From Helicobacter sp. 11S03491-1 (lineage in GTDB: Bacteria > Campylobacterota > Campylobacteria > Campylobacterales > Helicobacteraceae), in assembly GCF_002272835.1 (NCBI RefSeq), contig NZ_MLAO01000010.1, forward strand, positions 1 to 64,000: a stretch of DNA of 64,000 bases. The letters are read 5' to 3'. A program made the position numbers and the translations under genes. The notes under the pieces are model-generated. The model saw nothing but the letters and a program-made list of their open reading frames with translations, ran no database searches and was not told the DNA's origin. Every line of letters starts with the position of its first letter. Positions within the stretch are counted from its first letter, which is position 1. Positions 37,871 through 47,747 of this stretch are shown in pieces.

Positions 37871-38653
37871 ATGGTATTACATAAATATTCAGGGAGTGGC
37901 AATGATTTTCTTATTTTTCATAGTTTTGTGCAAAAAGATAGATCTCATCTTGCAAAAATACTTTGTGATAGACACAATGGCATAGGTGCAGATGGTCTTG
38001 TAGTTTTGATCCCTCATTCTAAATATGCCTATACATGGGAATTTTATAATTCTGATGGCAGTAGGGCAAAAATGTGTGGCAATGCGAGTAGATGTGTTGC
38101 CCATTATGCGTATTCCCAACACTTGGCCCCTCCAACTCATAGCTTCCTCACCCAAGCAGGAGAAATTAAAGTAAGCATCAAAGAAGATACTATTGAGAGT
38201 AATTTAGGTCCATATCGTTTGCTTGAAGAATTTGAACTTGATATGGCGCAATATTCCGGAAAATGGTATTTAGTAGATACGGGTGTGCCTCATTTAGTGC
38301 ATTTTGTTTCTGATTTTAAAAAACTTCCTTATACTAAAAATAACATGCTCAAAACACTTCGTAAGCGCTATGATGCTAATGTAAATATTGCTTTGATTCA
38401 AAATAGCCATAAAATTTATTTAAGCACTTATGAAAGAGGAGTAGAAGATATTACTTTAGCCTGTGGCACAGGAATGGCAGCTGTTTTTGCTATAGCTCAT
38501 TTATTCTATAAAACAGATTCAAAGACCATTCTCATTCCTCCCGGCAAAGAAGAATTGCTTTTGAGTTTTTCAGGAAAAGAAATTATTTATGAAGGTAGAG
38601 TAAAATTTGTTGGGATTTGCATTGTTCCTGATAGTGATTTAGAATTAGAATAA
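37871..38653 (+). CDS. dapF: Diaminopimelate epimerase
   Basis: DapF converts LL- to meso-diaminopimelate for lysine and peptidoglycan. The 260 residues show YSGSGNDFLIF (about 5-15), NGIGADGLVVL (about 35-45), the first catalytic Cys in MCGNASRCVAHYA (about 72-84) and the second in ACGTGMAAVF (about 199-208). It overlaps by 9 bases the end of the convergent barrel gene. Start at 37871 has AAAGGAAA upstream. Confidence 0.94.
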   Translation: MVLHKYSGSGNDFLIFHSFVQKDRSHLAKILCDRHNGIGADGLVVLIPHSKYAYTWEFYNSDGSRAKMCGNASRCVAHYAYSQHLAPPTHSFLTQAGEIKVSIKEDTIESNLGPYRLLEEFELDMAQYSGKWYLVDTGVPHLVHFVSDFKKLPYTKNNMLKTLRKRYDANVNIALIQNSHKIYLSTYERGVEDITLACGTGMAAVFAIAHLFYKTDSKTILIPPGKEELLLSFSGKEIIYEGRVKFVGICIVPDSDLELE

Positions 38654-39241
38654 GTAAGAATAGGATGCCAGGACATAAATATCGCCGTAAGTAATGTTTG
38701 GATTAGCAATAGATTTAATTTGGCTAAAGGGGATTTTAGTCCCAATTTCGATGCGAGAATTATTTTGAATTTTTGCTCCCAAACCAAAATTTAAAACTCC
38801 TGTATAGCCCAAAACAAAGGCTTTGTCTTCAGGTGTTGTGCGAATGACATTAGCATGTTGAAAATACCCAAACCCTATCCCTCCATAAAATCCAAAAGTA
38901 TTTTCTTTGATATGGAGAATATCCACCAATAAATCCAGATTTAAATTTAATGAAGAAGATATGATTGTTTTTAACCCTGAAGGTTTGATAGACATCATAT
39001 AATCAAGATATGTTCTGAGTCCTATATAACTTGAAGGCATAAATTGATACCCTCCGCGCACGCCCCATACAAAGGCAATATAAGAATTTGGTTTATCAAT
39101 TTCTCCTTTATTGAATTTTGAGATTTTTGCTCCTCCAATGCTTGCCCCAATAAATATTTGATTTTTATCTAATATTTGTTTCTCATCTGAAGCTAAAGTA
39201 TAGTTTATAAGTAAAAGAAATAGAAAAATAATTTTTTTCAT
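38645..39241 (-). CDS. Small outer-membrane beta-barrel protein
   Basis: The 198-residue protein has a signal peptide (MKKIIFLFLLLINYTLAS), a first strand NQIFIGASIGGAKIS, repeated amphipathic strands (GVRGGYQFMPSSYIGLRTYL, FGFYGGIGFGYF, GVLNFGLGAKI) and a C-terminal ASYSYLF with the terminal Phe. It fits the small OMP/OmpA-like barrel of Helicobacter. No specific function is known. It is convergent with dapF (9-base overlap) and upstream of the hefC 3' end on the same strand. Confidence 0.75.
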   Translation of the reverse strand: MKKIIFLFLLLINYTLASDEKQILDKNQIFIGASIGGAKISKFNKGEIDKPNSYIAFVWGVRGGYQFMPSSYIGLRTYLDYMMSIKPSGLKTIISSSLNLNLDLLVDILHIKENTFGFYGGIGFGYFQHANVIRTTPEDKAFVLGYTGVLNFGLGAKIQNNSRIEIGTKIPFSQIKSIANPNITYGDIYVLASYSYLF

Positions 39242-39290
39242 TTTTTATCCATTAAAATTTATTATACTCATTTAATTATACACTATCTCA

Positions 39291-39315
39291 AAAAATCCTC
39301 ACATTATTTGTGAGG
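39291..39315 (-). terminator. Intrinsic terminator after hefC
   Basis: On the minus strand CCTCACA (39309-39315, complement) and TGTGAGG (39297-39303, complement) form a 7-bp stem with a 5-base loop followed by ATTTTTTGAG. It lies a few bases after the hefC stop and should end the hefABC transcript. Confidence 0.8.
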
Positions 39316-39321
39316 AAAATT

Positions 39322-42300
39322 TTAGAATTTATCCTCTTTTTTTGGTTTATAGAATTTTTTAATCCAATCATCAATTGGGGCTAGAATACGATAAAAAACA
39401 GGGACAATTAATAAACTTAGAAACATGGATACAAGTAACCCCCCTGACATGGCAATCCCAATAGGTGATTTCATAGCAGATCCATCTCCTGTTGCAATTG
39501 CTAGAGGAAGCATCCCGCACACCATGGCTATAGTCGTCATCAAAATAGGTCGCAATCTTGATTCGCCTGCTAACATAATAGCCTCAGTAATATCATGCCC
39601 TTCTTTACGTTTGTCATTAGCAACATCAATCAACAAAGTAGCATTTTTTCCAACCATTCCTATCAAGAGGATGAGTCCCATCATCGAAAACATACTTAGA
39701 GGTTGTCCCACAATACCAAGTGCAAAAAATGCTCCTGAAAAACTTAATGGCATTGTAATCATAATAATCAAAGGCTCAAGTAAAGACTCATAAAGAGCAG
39801 CCAGGATTAAATAAATTAATATAAAAGCTGTGGCAACGGCAACCCCAAATGCTTGACCGGTTTCTGCAAGATTATCTGCATCTCCTCCATATGCAATACT
39901 GGCACCCGGAGAAAGCCATTGTGAAGATTTGCTGCTCACAATTTCTATCAAATCGCCTAAGGAAACGCCGGAATCTTTCACAGGTTGTCCATATACAGTA
40001 ACACTTCTTTGTCTGTCATATCGAGTAATATTTGAGGGCGTAATGTCTTGCTTGATCTCAACGAGTCCGTCTAAAAACATCAATTTTCCATCTTTATTTT
40101 TGATTTGAAGCCTTTTGATATCTTCAACAGATACTCTTTTGTTATTTGGAACACGAAGTGTGATGTAGTATTCTTTTCCATTTTCTTTAAAATAAGCTGC
40201 TTGATTTTCTCCTGAAAATGCAGCATTGACAACCTTGCCTATATCTTGGGCGCTTACACCATATTTATTGGCATTTTGTCTTAGGATAGTTAATTGGTAT
40301 TGGGGCTGCATATCTGAAGTGCTTGTGTGGTAGTTTTCGAATTTTCCCTTCAGTTCCGGACTTTCCATAAGAAAATCATGAAGTTTTGCCACACTTTTAT
40401 CTACAAGGTCTTGAGAGGGAGCATAAACAAAAACTTGGAAAGGTGAATTATCCCCTCCACCTATTAATGGAACTTCTGATGGAATAATTGAAGTCATGAT
40501 TTTTGCTTCAGGCATGGCATTAAGAGTCTTGCGCACATCAGCCATAATTTGGAATTGAGTCTTTTTTCTTTCTTTTTCAGGCTTGAGCTTGACATAGATT
40601 TTGGATTTAAATACACTTTGTATTTTTCCATACCCTACTTGGACAGTAGTGAAATCAACAGCCGGATTTTTTTCAATTTCTTTTTGGAAATCAACTGTTC
40701 TTTTTTGCATATCATAAATACTGATTCCGGGTTTGGTTTGAATCCAAACATAAAATTGACCTCTATCTTCTTTGAGTATAAAATCTGAACCTATTTTACC
40801 TGCTACAACAAGTGATCCAAAGAAAATAGCGCCCACGATGACTATAACAATGATTTTATTATTCAAAACCTTTTTGAGTGTGGCAATATAGACATTTTCC
40901 ATTCCCTTAAAAAAAGGCTCGCTCCAATGATAGAATTTTGATTGTTTTGGATTGACTATCAGTGAGCTTACCATTGGGATTATCGTGATAACCACAACAT
41001 ATGAAATGACAATAGCAAGCGCAACAGTAACACCAAAACTTTGGAAAAATCTCCCGACAATCCCGGTCATATTCCCTACAGGAATAAACACAGAAAGCAA
41101 CATTGCAGAAATAGCAATAATAGCAAAACCTATTTCTCTGACTCCTTCATAAGCAGCTTCCCTTTTGCTCATTCCTGCTTCAAGTTTTTTATGGATATTT
41201 TCGATGACAACAATAGCATCATCAATAATAATTCCGATTGAAAGAGTAAGGGCTACCATTGTGAGCATATTTAGAGAAAATCCCATCATTTGCACAAGCG
41301 CAAAAGTTCCCATAACAGATATGGGAATACTGATCGCTGAGACTATGGTGATTGTGAAATTCCTAAGGAACAAAAATACAACTGAAACTGCAAGTAGCCC
41401 CCCAAGCATTAAGTCAAATTCTATATCTTTGATTGAAGAGCGGATATACTGAGTGGTATCCAAAAATGGTTTTATTTCATAGCCGGGACTCACGGCTTTA
41501 ATATCCGGGAGAGCTGCATAAACACCATTTGCAATATCAACTTCATTGGCTCCTGAGATTTTTTGTACTTCAAAAATAACACCCGGTTTATCTCCAAATG
41601 CAGCATATGTCGTATCTTCTTCAATCCCATCTTCAATAACAGCAATATCGCTTAATTTTACATTGTCTGCAACTCTAATATTGGCAACTTCGTCTATTTT
41701 GTAACTATTGGCATCTGTAAGAATAGAAAAATCTTTTTTACTATTAACGATACGCCCTCCATCAATTTCTAAATTTTCTGTTCCTAGAGTATTCCAAAGA
41801 CCTGCATAAGTGATTCCATATTTACTCATCAAAGTGGGATCTGCATAGATTCTTATTTGTCTTTCACGATAACCATTTAACTGCACCCCACCTACACCAA
41901 ATATTTTTTGCAACATTGGTTTGACAATATTTTCAGAATGTTTCATCATATCCGGAATAGGGACGCTGTTACTGCTTAAAAATAAAGAGATAATTGCTTG
42001 TCCATTAGTGTCAAACTTGTCCATAGAAGGCTGATTGATATTGGGATCATCAAAACTTACTGAGGAGACTTTATTAATAACATCATTCATTGCTTCATCA
42101 ATAGGTTTTTCTAATTGGAATTCAATAATGACTAAACTAATATTTCTGGCGCTATTAGATGTAACCTTTTTGATTCCATCAATCCCCATTACCGCTTCTT
42201 CTATCTTATCTGTTACTTTACTTTCAATAACATCCGCGCTTGCACCCGGATAGCTTGTGCTTACCATAATGATAGGGAAGTCAATATCAGGAAACAATGC

Positions 42301-42396
42301 AACAGGAATTTTTTTTAGCCCCATTACCCCAAAAAATATAATTGCAAGTCCAAACATTAGGGTAGTTATTGGGCGAGTTATGGCAAATTTATACAT
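39322..42396 (-). CDS. hefC: RND efflux pump inner-membrane transporter
   Basis: The 1024-residue protein is an AcrB/HAE1-type proton-driven exporter: TM1 after ITRPITTLMFGLAIIFFG, the periplasmic porter domain, the TM4 proton-relay region GIIIDDAIVVIENIHK (about 401-416, with the Asp pair) and a second half with GMVGKNATLLIDVANDKR (about 920-937). It exports bile salts, dyes and drugs together with HefB and HefA. It follows hefB with a one-base overlap and ends with a clear terminator. In H. pylori the order is the same. Confidence 0.95.
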   Translation of the reverse strand: MYKFAITRPITTLMFGLAIIFFGVMGLKKIPVALFPDIDFPIIMVSTSYPGASADVIESKVTDKIEEAVMGIDGIKKVTSNSARNISLVIIEFQLEKPIDEAMNDVINKVSSVSFDDPNINQPSMDKFDTNGQAIISLFLSSNSVPIPDMMKHSENIVKPMLQKIFGVGGVQLNGYRERQIRIYADPTLMSKYGITYAGLWNTLGTENLEIDGGRIVNSKKDFSILTDANSYKIDEVANIRVADNVKLSDIAVIEDGIEEDTTYAAFGDKPGVIFEVQKISGANEVDIANGVYAALPDIKAVSPGYEIKPFLDTTQYIRSSIKDIEFDLMLGGLLAVSVVFLFLRNFTITIVSAISIPISVMGTFALVQMMGFSLNMLTMVALTLSIGIIIDDAIVVIENIHKKLEAGMSKREAAYEGVREIGFAIIAISAMLLSVFIPVGNMTGIVGRFFQSFGVTVALAIVISYVVVITIIPMVSSLIVNPKQSKFYHWSEPFFKGMENVYIATLKKVLNNKIIVIVIVGAIFFGSLVVAGKIGSDFILKEDRGQFYVWIQTKPGISIYDMQKRTVDFQKEIEKNPAVDFTTVQVGYGKIQSVFKSKIYVKLKPEKERKKTQFQIMADVRKTLNAMPEAKIMTSIIPSEVPLIGGGDNSPFQVFVYAPSQDLVDKSVAKLHDFLMESPELKGKFENYHTSTSDMQPQYQLTILRQNANKYGVSAQDIGKVVNAAFSGENQAAYFKENGKEYYITLRVPNNKRVSVEDIKRLQIKNKDGKLMFLDGLVEIKQDITPSNITRYDRQRSVTVYGQPVKDSGVSLGDLIEIVSSKSSQWLSPGASIAYGGDADNLAETGQAFGVAVATAFILIYLILAALYESLLEPLIIMITMPLSFSGAFFALGIVGQPLSMFSMMGLILLIGMVGKNATLLIDVANDKRKEGHDITEAIMLAGESRLRPILMTTIAMVCGMLPLAIATGDGSAMKSPIGIAMSGGLLVSMFLSLLIVPVFYRILAPIDDWIKKFYKPKKEDKF

Positions 42397-43097
42397 TATT
42401 TAGTCCTTATATAACCATCGCCAAAAATGCCCGGTATCATATCATCTCCCACAACTGCTTCTGCTGTAACTTTTCGCGTATTGTCATCAATAGTTGGATA
42501 AATTTTTGTAATTTTGGCATTTTTTTGATTCCCATTTCCATCAATAGAATAGTCATATTCATCTCCAACTTTTACTTTGTCAATATATTTAGAATCATAT
42601 TGCAAGACGATTTTTTTTTGATGACTAACAAGTCGGAATAATGTTGTATTGTTGGCTATTACTCCATCCCCCAGTTCGACATTTTTAGAAGCTATTACCC
42701 CATCAAAAGGTGCTTTGAGAATACTTTTTTCCAGCAAAGATGTGTAATAAGCATAATCAGCTTCAAGTTTCTTATAATCAGAATAATATTTATCAAGTGT
42801 GTTTTTATCAATAGCGCTACCTGTTTTAGAATATCTCTCATATTGTTTTTTGGCAAAAAGATATTGCTGCTCAATAGAGTTTGCTTGGGCTATTTTGTCT
42901 TTGTTAGACAGCACAAGGAGCTTGTCGCCTTTTTTTACTACACTATCAACATCTACAAGCATTTCTGAAATAATTCCTGAAGTATCCAGGGTTAGGTTTG
43001 AATCTTGCACAGCCTCTATGTTAAAAATAGCATATACATCTTCACCCCATAGCAATGATATGCTAAAAAGGGTTGCTATTAAAAATTTAGTTTTCAT
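42396..43097 (-). CDS. hefB: RND efflux periplasmic adaptor
   Basis: The 233-residue adaptor has a signal peptide (MKTKFLIATLFSISLLWGED), a lipoyl-half VDSVVKKGDKLLVLSN (about 52-67), a helical hairpin of about 60 residues and APFDGVIASKNVELGDGV (about 131-148), then beta-barrel strands. It links HefC to HefA across the periplasm. The gene contains a run of nine A (42611-42619 as T on the plus strand) that might slip, but it is in frame here. It overlaps hefC at one base. Confidence 0.92.
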   Translation of the reverse strand: MKTKFLIATLFSISLLWGEDVYAIFNIEAVQDSNLTLDTSGIISEMLVDVDSVVKKGDKLLVLSNKDKIAQANSIEQQYLFAKKQYERYSKTGSAIDKNTLDKYYSDYKKLEADYAYYTSLLEKSILKAPFDGVIASKNVELGDGVIANNTTLFRLVSHQKKIVLQYDSKYIDKVKVGDEYDYSIDGNGNQKNAKITKIYPTIDDNTRKVTAEAVVGDDMIPGIFGDGYIRTK

Positions 43098-43111
43098 TAT
43101 ATGGTTTCTCC

Positions 43112-44482
43112 TTATTGAATGTAGTCTTGTATTTTTTGACCACTATAAAAAATATAATTAGCTTTTTGTAATTCGTAATTATTTAAGCTTTCATTATAAG
43201 TCGCTTCTGCATCAAATTTTGTGCTCAAAGCTTGTAGATAGTCTGTGAAATTCACCAATTGAGCGTCATATTTTTTTTTGATATTTTGATAAGAAATAGT
43301 CGCTGATTTTAAACTTGCCTCAGAAGAAGCGATTTTTGCTTTGGCAATTTCCAGGGATTTTCGATAAAGCTTTTCATCTTTTTTTTGTTCATTTTCTTTA
43401 TAAGCAAGATTTTTTTCATTAGCTAATTGCCCCAATCTGAGGTATTGTTTTTGCAAGGCGATGCCAACATCATTAAAAAGACTCAAGCTGATAGTTACTC
43501 CTGCAAGATTTTGTCCCTTTGGAAAGGTGGGAGCCAGAATTGGGTTGGCCATGATATAGGCAGGTAATTGAATGTTGTAGCTATAATTATCAAACAAAGA
43601 AACAGTGGGGTAGTAATTTAATTGCTTGTTTTGATAAACTTGGGCATTGATTTGTTCTCTCAAGGAGGTCAAATCTTTGCGTTCTTTGACTTCATAAGCA
43701 GGTGTAGCTATTTGATCTCTTTTGAGTTTATCAAAATTAAGGTTTGTCAGGTATTCAAGCATAAGCTTATTTTGTTCAATGGAGAGTTTAATATCAGAGA
43801 TTTGATATTGACTAAGAGATCCTTGCGCTTTTAGAGATTCAAGATCGTCAATGGTTGTTAGTCCCTGATCATAAAGCTTTGAAACTCTTTGAACATTAGA
43901 ATCAATTTGTTCAAGTTTTCTTTGTAGAGAAACCAGTTGGGAAACGTTGCTGAAATACTGATAATATTGTTGGATAACTTGCAAATAAAGATTTTGTTTG
44001 GTGTATTCCATATCAGCTATGCTTGAGCGATAGGTTGCAGATTTTTCTTTAACGGTATTGATGGTGCTAAACCCATTGAAAACATCCAGATTAAGTTTTG
44101 CATTTAAAGTTTGTGTATTGTAATTGCTATACATTTGAGTGTCTCTGTTGTTGTTTTGGAATGTATAATCCAGGTTAAGAGTAGGTAAAAATGAGACTTG
44201 AGCTATGGTGTGATTTTTTTTAGCTTGTTGCATGCTTAAAACTTTTGATTGAAGGAGATAATTTGTATCCACACCTTTTAAAAGTTCATTTAGCCCGATA
44301 ATATGTTGATTGTTTCCTTGTATTTCTTGTGATTTTTGAAGCACTGAGGCTATATTGATTTCATTATCATTATCTGTAATTGCATTTAATGTCTGTTTTA
44401 CATTTTTTGGGGTCTGTAAATCATCCGCAGATAAGCTATATATAGGCAAAATAGCCAAAATAAACAAACTGAGATATCTCAT
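43112..44482 (-). CDS. hefA: TolC-like outer-membrane efflux channel
   Basis: The 456-residue protein has a signal peptide (MRYLSLFILAILPIYSLSAD), then two OEP repeats: NTQTLNAKLNLDVFNGF (about 122-138) and LAGVTISLSLFNDVGIALQKQ (about 331-350), with long coiled helices between. It forms the trimeric channel for HefBC. It is the first gene of hefABC, with AGGAG upstream of the start; hefB follows after 14 bases. The C-terminus ends GQKIQDYIQ. Confidence 0.93.
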   Translation of the reverse strand: MRYLSLFILAILPIYSLSADDLQTPKNVKQTLNAITDNDNEINIASVLQKSQEIQGNNQHIIGLNELLKGVDTNYLLQSKVLSMQQAKKNHTIAQVSFLPTLNLDYTFQNNNRDTQMYSNYNTQTLNAKLNLDVFNGFSTINTVKEKSATYRSSIADMEYTKQNLYLQVIQQYYQYFSNVSQLVSLQRKLEQIDSNVQRVSKLYDQGLTTIDDLESLKAQGSLSQYQISDIKLSIEQNKLMLEYLTNLNFDKLKRDQIATPAYEVKERKDLTSLREQINAQVYQNKQLNYYPTVSLFDNYSYNIQLPAYIMANPILAPTFPKGQNLAGVTISLSLFNDVGIALQKQYLRLGQLANEKNLAYKENEQKKDEKLYRKSLEIAKAKIASSEASLKSATISYQNIKKKYDAQLVNFTDYLQALSTKFDAEATYNESLNNYELQKANYIFYSGQKIQDYIQ

Positions 44483-44505
44483 TTATTCTCCTAATTTTGT
44501 TGTCT

Positions 44506-44511
44506 AGTATA
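44506..44511 (-). promoter_or_regulatory. Likely -10 box for hefABC
   Basis: TATACT on the minus strand (44511-44506) lies 23 bases upstream of the hefA start. The 183-base gap to trpE holds divergent promoters, with TATAAT at 44628-44633 serving trpE on the plus strand. I see no leader peptide with Trp codons that would suggest attenuation. Confidence 0.45.
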
Positions 44512-44665
44512 ATTTCTAGCGAACTTTACAATTAAAGTGTGAAGTATAACACAAAAAGATAAATTAGTTGCATAGCCAATCATTTTCTTTTACCTGAATA
44601 TAAGCGCATCTCTAACAATATTTAATGTATAATCCGGACTTAGATTTATAGTATCGGGAGGTTTT

Positions 44666-46102
44666 ATGTTTGATTTTGATGCAACATGCCCTGCACAAAT
44701 GAGTATCCAAAAAATAAATTCAGATAGTTTTACTCCATTGCTTGTGTTGGAAAATCTGGATGCAAAAGTTTTATTAGAGTCTGCCTATCAAGAAACCGGG
44801 AAAGAAAGATATTCTTTAATGATGCTTTCCGGTGCTTTTATTATTGCTAAAGAAAAGGGGCATTATTTCTTGAAACAAGATGATTTTGAGTTTATTTTAG
44901 ATGGAATGGATAAAGATAAAAAATTTCTTGATTGGTTAGAATTTTTTAGGGATTTATCTCCGCAAAAACCTCAAACAATTCGGGATATTCCTGTTCCATT
45001 AGGAGGAATGGGTTATTTGGGATATGAATTTTTTGAAGAAATTGAGGAAGATGTCATCTTCGATAAACCCAAAGTGATTGATGCTTATGATTGTGCTTTT
45101 ATTTTTGGAAGGGATTTTCTTATTTTTGATCATCTTTATGATGAAGCCTATATTATCAGTGTTTCTTATGCCAAAGAAAGTGAAGTTTTTGATTTGGAGA
45201 ATCGAGTTGCCCAAATTGTTAATAAACTTCAAAATCTTTCTCACAAGCTATTTTCTCAAAATGTTTATCCCACCGCTATTATTTCAAAAGATAAGCATCA
45301 TGACTATATTCAGGCTATTAAGTATATACAAGAAGAAATTTATGCAGGTAATTTGCTTCAATGTGTTCCTTCTCAAAGTATGCAGATTAAAACTGACTTA
45401 CCTCCTTTAGAGGCTTATAGAAATCTTAGACATAAAAATCCCAGTCCTTATATGTTTTATTTTGATTTTAATTTTTTTAAAATTTTGGGGGCTTCTCCGG
45501 AAGTCATGATTAAGGTCCAAGATTCTATCTTGACACTTCGACCTATAGCGGGGACTAGACCTAGAGGGGATACCCCGGCAAAAGATCTAAATCTTCAAAA
45601 AGAGCTTTTAAATGATGAAAAAGAAAATGCCGAACACTTGATGTTGGTAGATTTAGGAAGAAATGATATTGGAAAAGTTGCGCTTGGAGGGAGTGTAGAA
45701 GTAAGCGAATTTAAATGTATTGAAAAATATTCTAAAGTTATGCATATTGTCTCAGAGATAAAGGGCAAACTTGATCAGGATAGGTATAATTCAAAGGACG
45801 CTATTTATGCCACTTTTCCGGCAGGCACAGTAAGTGGGGCGCCAAAGATTCAAGCTATCAAAACTATCCATAAGCTTGAACCACACAAACGTGGTATTTA
45901 CTCCGGGCTTGTAGGTTATTTTGAAAAAAATGGTAATTTAGATAGTGCTATTGGGATTAGAACAGCTATTTATCAAAAAGGAGTTTATTATCTTCAAGCA
46001 GGCGCCGGGATTGTCTATGATTCAGATCCCGAAAGTGAATATAAAGAAACAAAAAACAAAATGCTTGCCCTTATTGAGGCTATTACCCAAAAATATTCAT
46101 AA
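44666..46102 (+). CDS. trpE: Anthranilate synthase component I
   Basis: TrpE makes anthranilate from chorismate with ammonia from TrpG. The 478-residue protein has the chorismate-binding part: GNLLQCVPSQSMQI (about 232-245), ILGASPEVMIKV, LRPIAGTRPRGDT (about 290-302), DEKENAEHLMLVDLGRNDIG (about 312-331), TFPAGTVSGAPKIQA (about 388-402) and GLVGYFEKNGNLDSAIGIRT. The Gly-Ala-Pro-Lys site and Leu-rich N-terminal Trp-binding part are present. GGGAGG lies before the start. It is followed after nine bases by trpGD. Confidence 0.94.
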   Translation: MFDFDATCPAQMSIQKINSDSFTPLLVLENLDAKVLLESAYQETGKERYSLMMLSGAFIIAKEKGHYFLKQDDFEFILDGMDKDKKFLDWLEFFRDLSPQKPQTIRDIPVPLGGMGYLGYEFFEEIEEDVIFDKPKVIDAYDCAFIFGRDFLIFDHLYDEAYIISVSYAKESEVFDLENRVAQIVNKLQNLSHKLFSQNVYPTAIISKDKHHDYIQAIKYIQEEIYAGNLLQCVPSQSMQIKTDLPPLEAYRNLRHKNPSPYMFYFDFNFFKILGASPEVMIKVQDSILTLRPIAGTRPRGDTPAKDLNLQKELLNDEKENAEHLMLVDLGRNDIGKVALGGSVEVSEFKCIEKYSKVMHIVSEIKGKLDQDRYNSKDAIYATFPAGTVSGAPKIQAIKTIHKLEPHKRGIYSGLVGYFEKNGNLDSAIGIRTAIYQKGVYYLQAGAGIVYDSDPESEYKETKNKMLALIEAITQKYS

Positions 46103-46111
46103 GGAATTGCT

Positions 46112-47710
46112 ATGATTTTGCTTATTGATAATTATGATTCTTTTACTTATAATATTTATCAAATTTTTTCTAAATTTAACCATCCCCTTCATGTTGCTCG
46201 AAGTGATAAAATTACAATTGAAGAAATTAAGATTTTAAATCCTAATTATATTATTATTGGACCGGGACCTAAAACTCCTCAAGAAGCAGGCATATCTATA
46301 CAAATAGTTCAGGAGTTAAAAGGTATTTATCCAATTTTAGGGATTTGTCTGGGACATCAAGCAATACTTGGGGCATTTGGAGTTCCTATTGTAAATGCCA
46401 AACGGATTGTCCATGGTAAAATAGAGCCTTTAATTCATAATTCCAGGGGAGTTTTTCGTCATATTCGCCCCAACACTCCTATTGTGCGTTACCATTCTTT
46501 GGCAGCCAAAGCAGAAGATATCCCTCTTTGCTTTGAAATCTCAGCTACTACTCCTGATGGGGAAGTTATGGCAGTAGAGCATAAAAGCTGCCAACTTGTA
46601 GGTCTTCAATTTCACCCTGAGTCTATTGGGACACAAGAAGGTGAAAAAATGATTCTTAATTTTTTACACTATCGCAGAGAAATTATCCCTATTAAAACTT
46701 ATTTAAAAAAAGCCCTCAGACTCTCAAATCTGGATTTTCAAGAAGCTTATAATATTATGGATGAACTCACAGAGGGAAATATGAGCGATGCACAAATTGG
46801 GTCATTATTTACATCTTTAGAAATCAAAGGAGTAAAAGCTGAAGAGCTTGCGGGTTTTGCAAGCGTGCTTAAAAAGAAGGCAGTTTCTTTCCCATTGCCT
46901 CAAACAGGAGAAAAACGTTTGGATATAGTAGGGACAGGAGGAAGTGCAAATAAAACTTTCAATGTCTCTACCACTTCTTCTCTTCTCTTGGCAGCAGCAG
47001 GAGTAAGGGTTATCAAACATGGCAATCGAGCTATTACAAGTAAATCAGGATCGGCAGATCTTTTAGAACAACTTGGAATCAATGTTAATATGAGTGTATC
47101 AACTTGTATTCATTGTTATAAAGAATTAGGGATAACATTTTTGTATGCTACTAAATTTCATTCGGCATTAGCGTTTGCAAGTAGCGCTAGAAAATCATTA
47201 GGGTTTAAAACTGCTTTTAATCTCATTGGACCTTTGGCAAATCCTGCGGCTGTAACTCATCAGTTTGTGGGAGTATTTCATAAGGACTATACAGAAATTA
47301 TGGCAGAAGCACTAAATATTTTGGGAACTAAGCGTGCATTGGTGGTCAGCGGTTTTGATGAATATGATGAAATTTCACTTTGTGCCCCAACCAAAATCAC
47401 TGAACTCAAAGATGGAAAAATTTCAAGCTATGATTTTACGCCTGTTGAAGTAGGGCTTGATTACGCTCAACACGCTATGTTAGTGGGTGGAGATAGCTTT
47501 GTTAATAAACAAATTACATTGGATATTTTTCATAATATTCCTTCGGTAAAAAGTGATTTAGTATGTCTTAACACAGGTGCGGGACTTTATTTGTATGGAT
47601 TAGCAGAATCAATTGCTGAAGGCTATTTACAAGCCAAAGAAATTCTAAAAACTAAAAAAGTGTTTGATGTATTAGAAGATTTTCAGAAAATGAGTCATCT
47701 CACTCTTTAA
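46112..47710 (+). CDS. trpGD: Fused anthranilate synthase component II / anthranilate phosphoribosyltransferase
   Basis: Two enzymes are fused. Residues about 1-190 are a class I glutamine amidotransferase: DNYDSFTYNIYQ, GPGPKTP, catalytic Cys in GICLGHQAI (about 76-84) and His-Glu in QFHPESIGTQEG. Residues about 195-532 are TrpD: VGTGGSANKTFNVSTTSSLL (about 272-291), KHGNRAITSKSGSADLLEQL (about 303-322) and FNLIGPLANPA. It supplies ammonia for TrpE and adds PRPP to anthranilate. trpC, trpF, trpB and trpA do not follow; the operon ends at a hairpin at 47713-47738. Confidence 0.95.
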   Translation: MILLIDNYDSFTYNIYQIFSKFNHPLHVARSDKITIEEIKILNPNYIIIGPGPKTPQEAGISIQIVQELKGIYPILGICLGHQAILGAFGVPIVNAKRIVHGKIEPLIHNSRGVFRHIRPNTPIVRYHSLAAKAEDIPLCFEISATTPDGEVMAVEHKSCQLVGLQFHPESIGTQEGEKMILNFLHYRREIIPIKTYLKKALRLSNLDFQEAYNIMDELTEGNMSDAQIGSLFTSLEIKGVKAEELAGFASVLKKKAVSFPLPQTGEKRLDIVGTGGSANKTFNVSTTSSLLLAAAGVRVIKHGNRAITSKSGSADLLEQLGINVNMSVSTCIHCYKELGITFLYATKFHSALAFASSARKSLGFKTAFNLIGPLANPAAVTHQFVGVFHKDYTEIMAEALNILGTKRALVVSGFDEYDEISLCAPTKITELKDGKISSYDFTPVEVGLDYAQHAMLVGGDSFVNKQITLDIFHNIPSVKSDLVCLNTGAGLYLYGLAESIAEGYLQAKEILKTKKVFDVLEDFQKMSHLTL

Positions 47711-47712
47711 AA

Positions 47713-47738
47713 TAAAAGTGTCATCAATGACACTTTTA
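47713..47738. terminator. Bidirectional terminator between trpGD and doxX
   Basis: TAAAAGTGTCA (47713-47723) pairs perfectly with TGACACTTTTA (47728-47738) around a 4-base loop. The A- and T-rich flanks allow termination in both directions for convergent trpGD and DoxX genes. Confidence 0.8.
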
Positions 47739-47747
47739 TAGAGTTGA

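Noticed and set aside
42611-42619. Run of nine A in hefB (and one in the 49119-49898 gene) as phase-variation tracts
   Set aside because: Runs of eight or nine A are frequent in this AT-rich genome, both genes are in frame and no switching is suggested by context. The (CT)13 tract is far stronger evidence.
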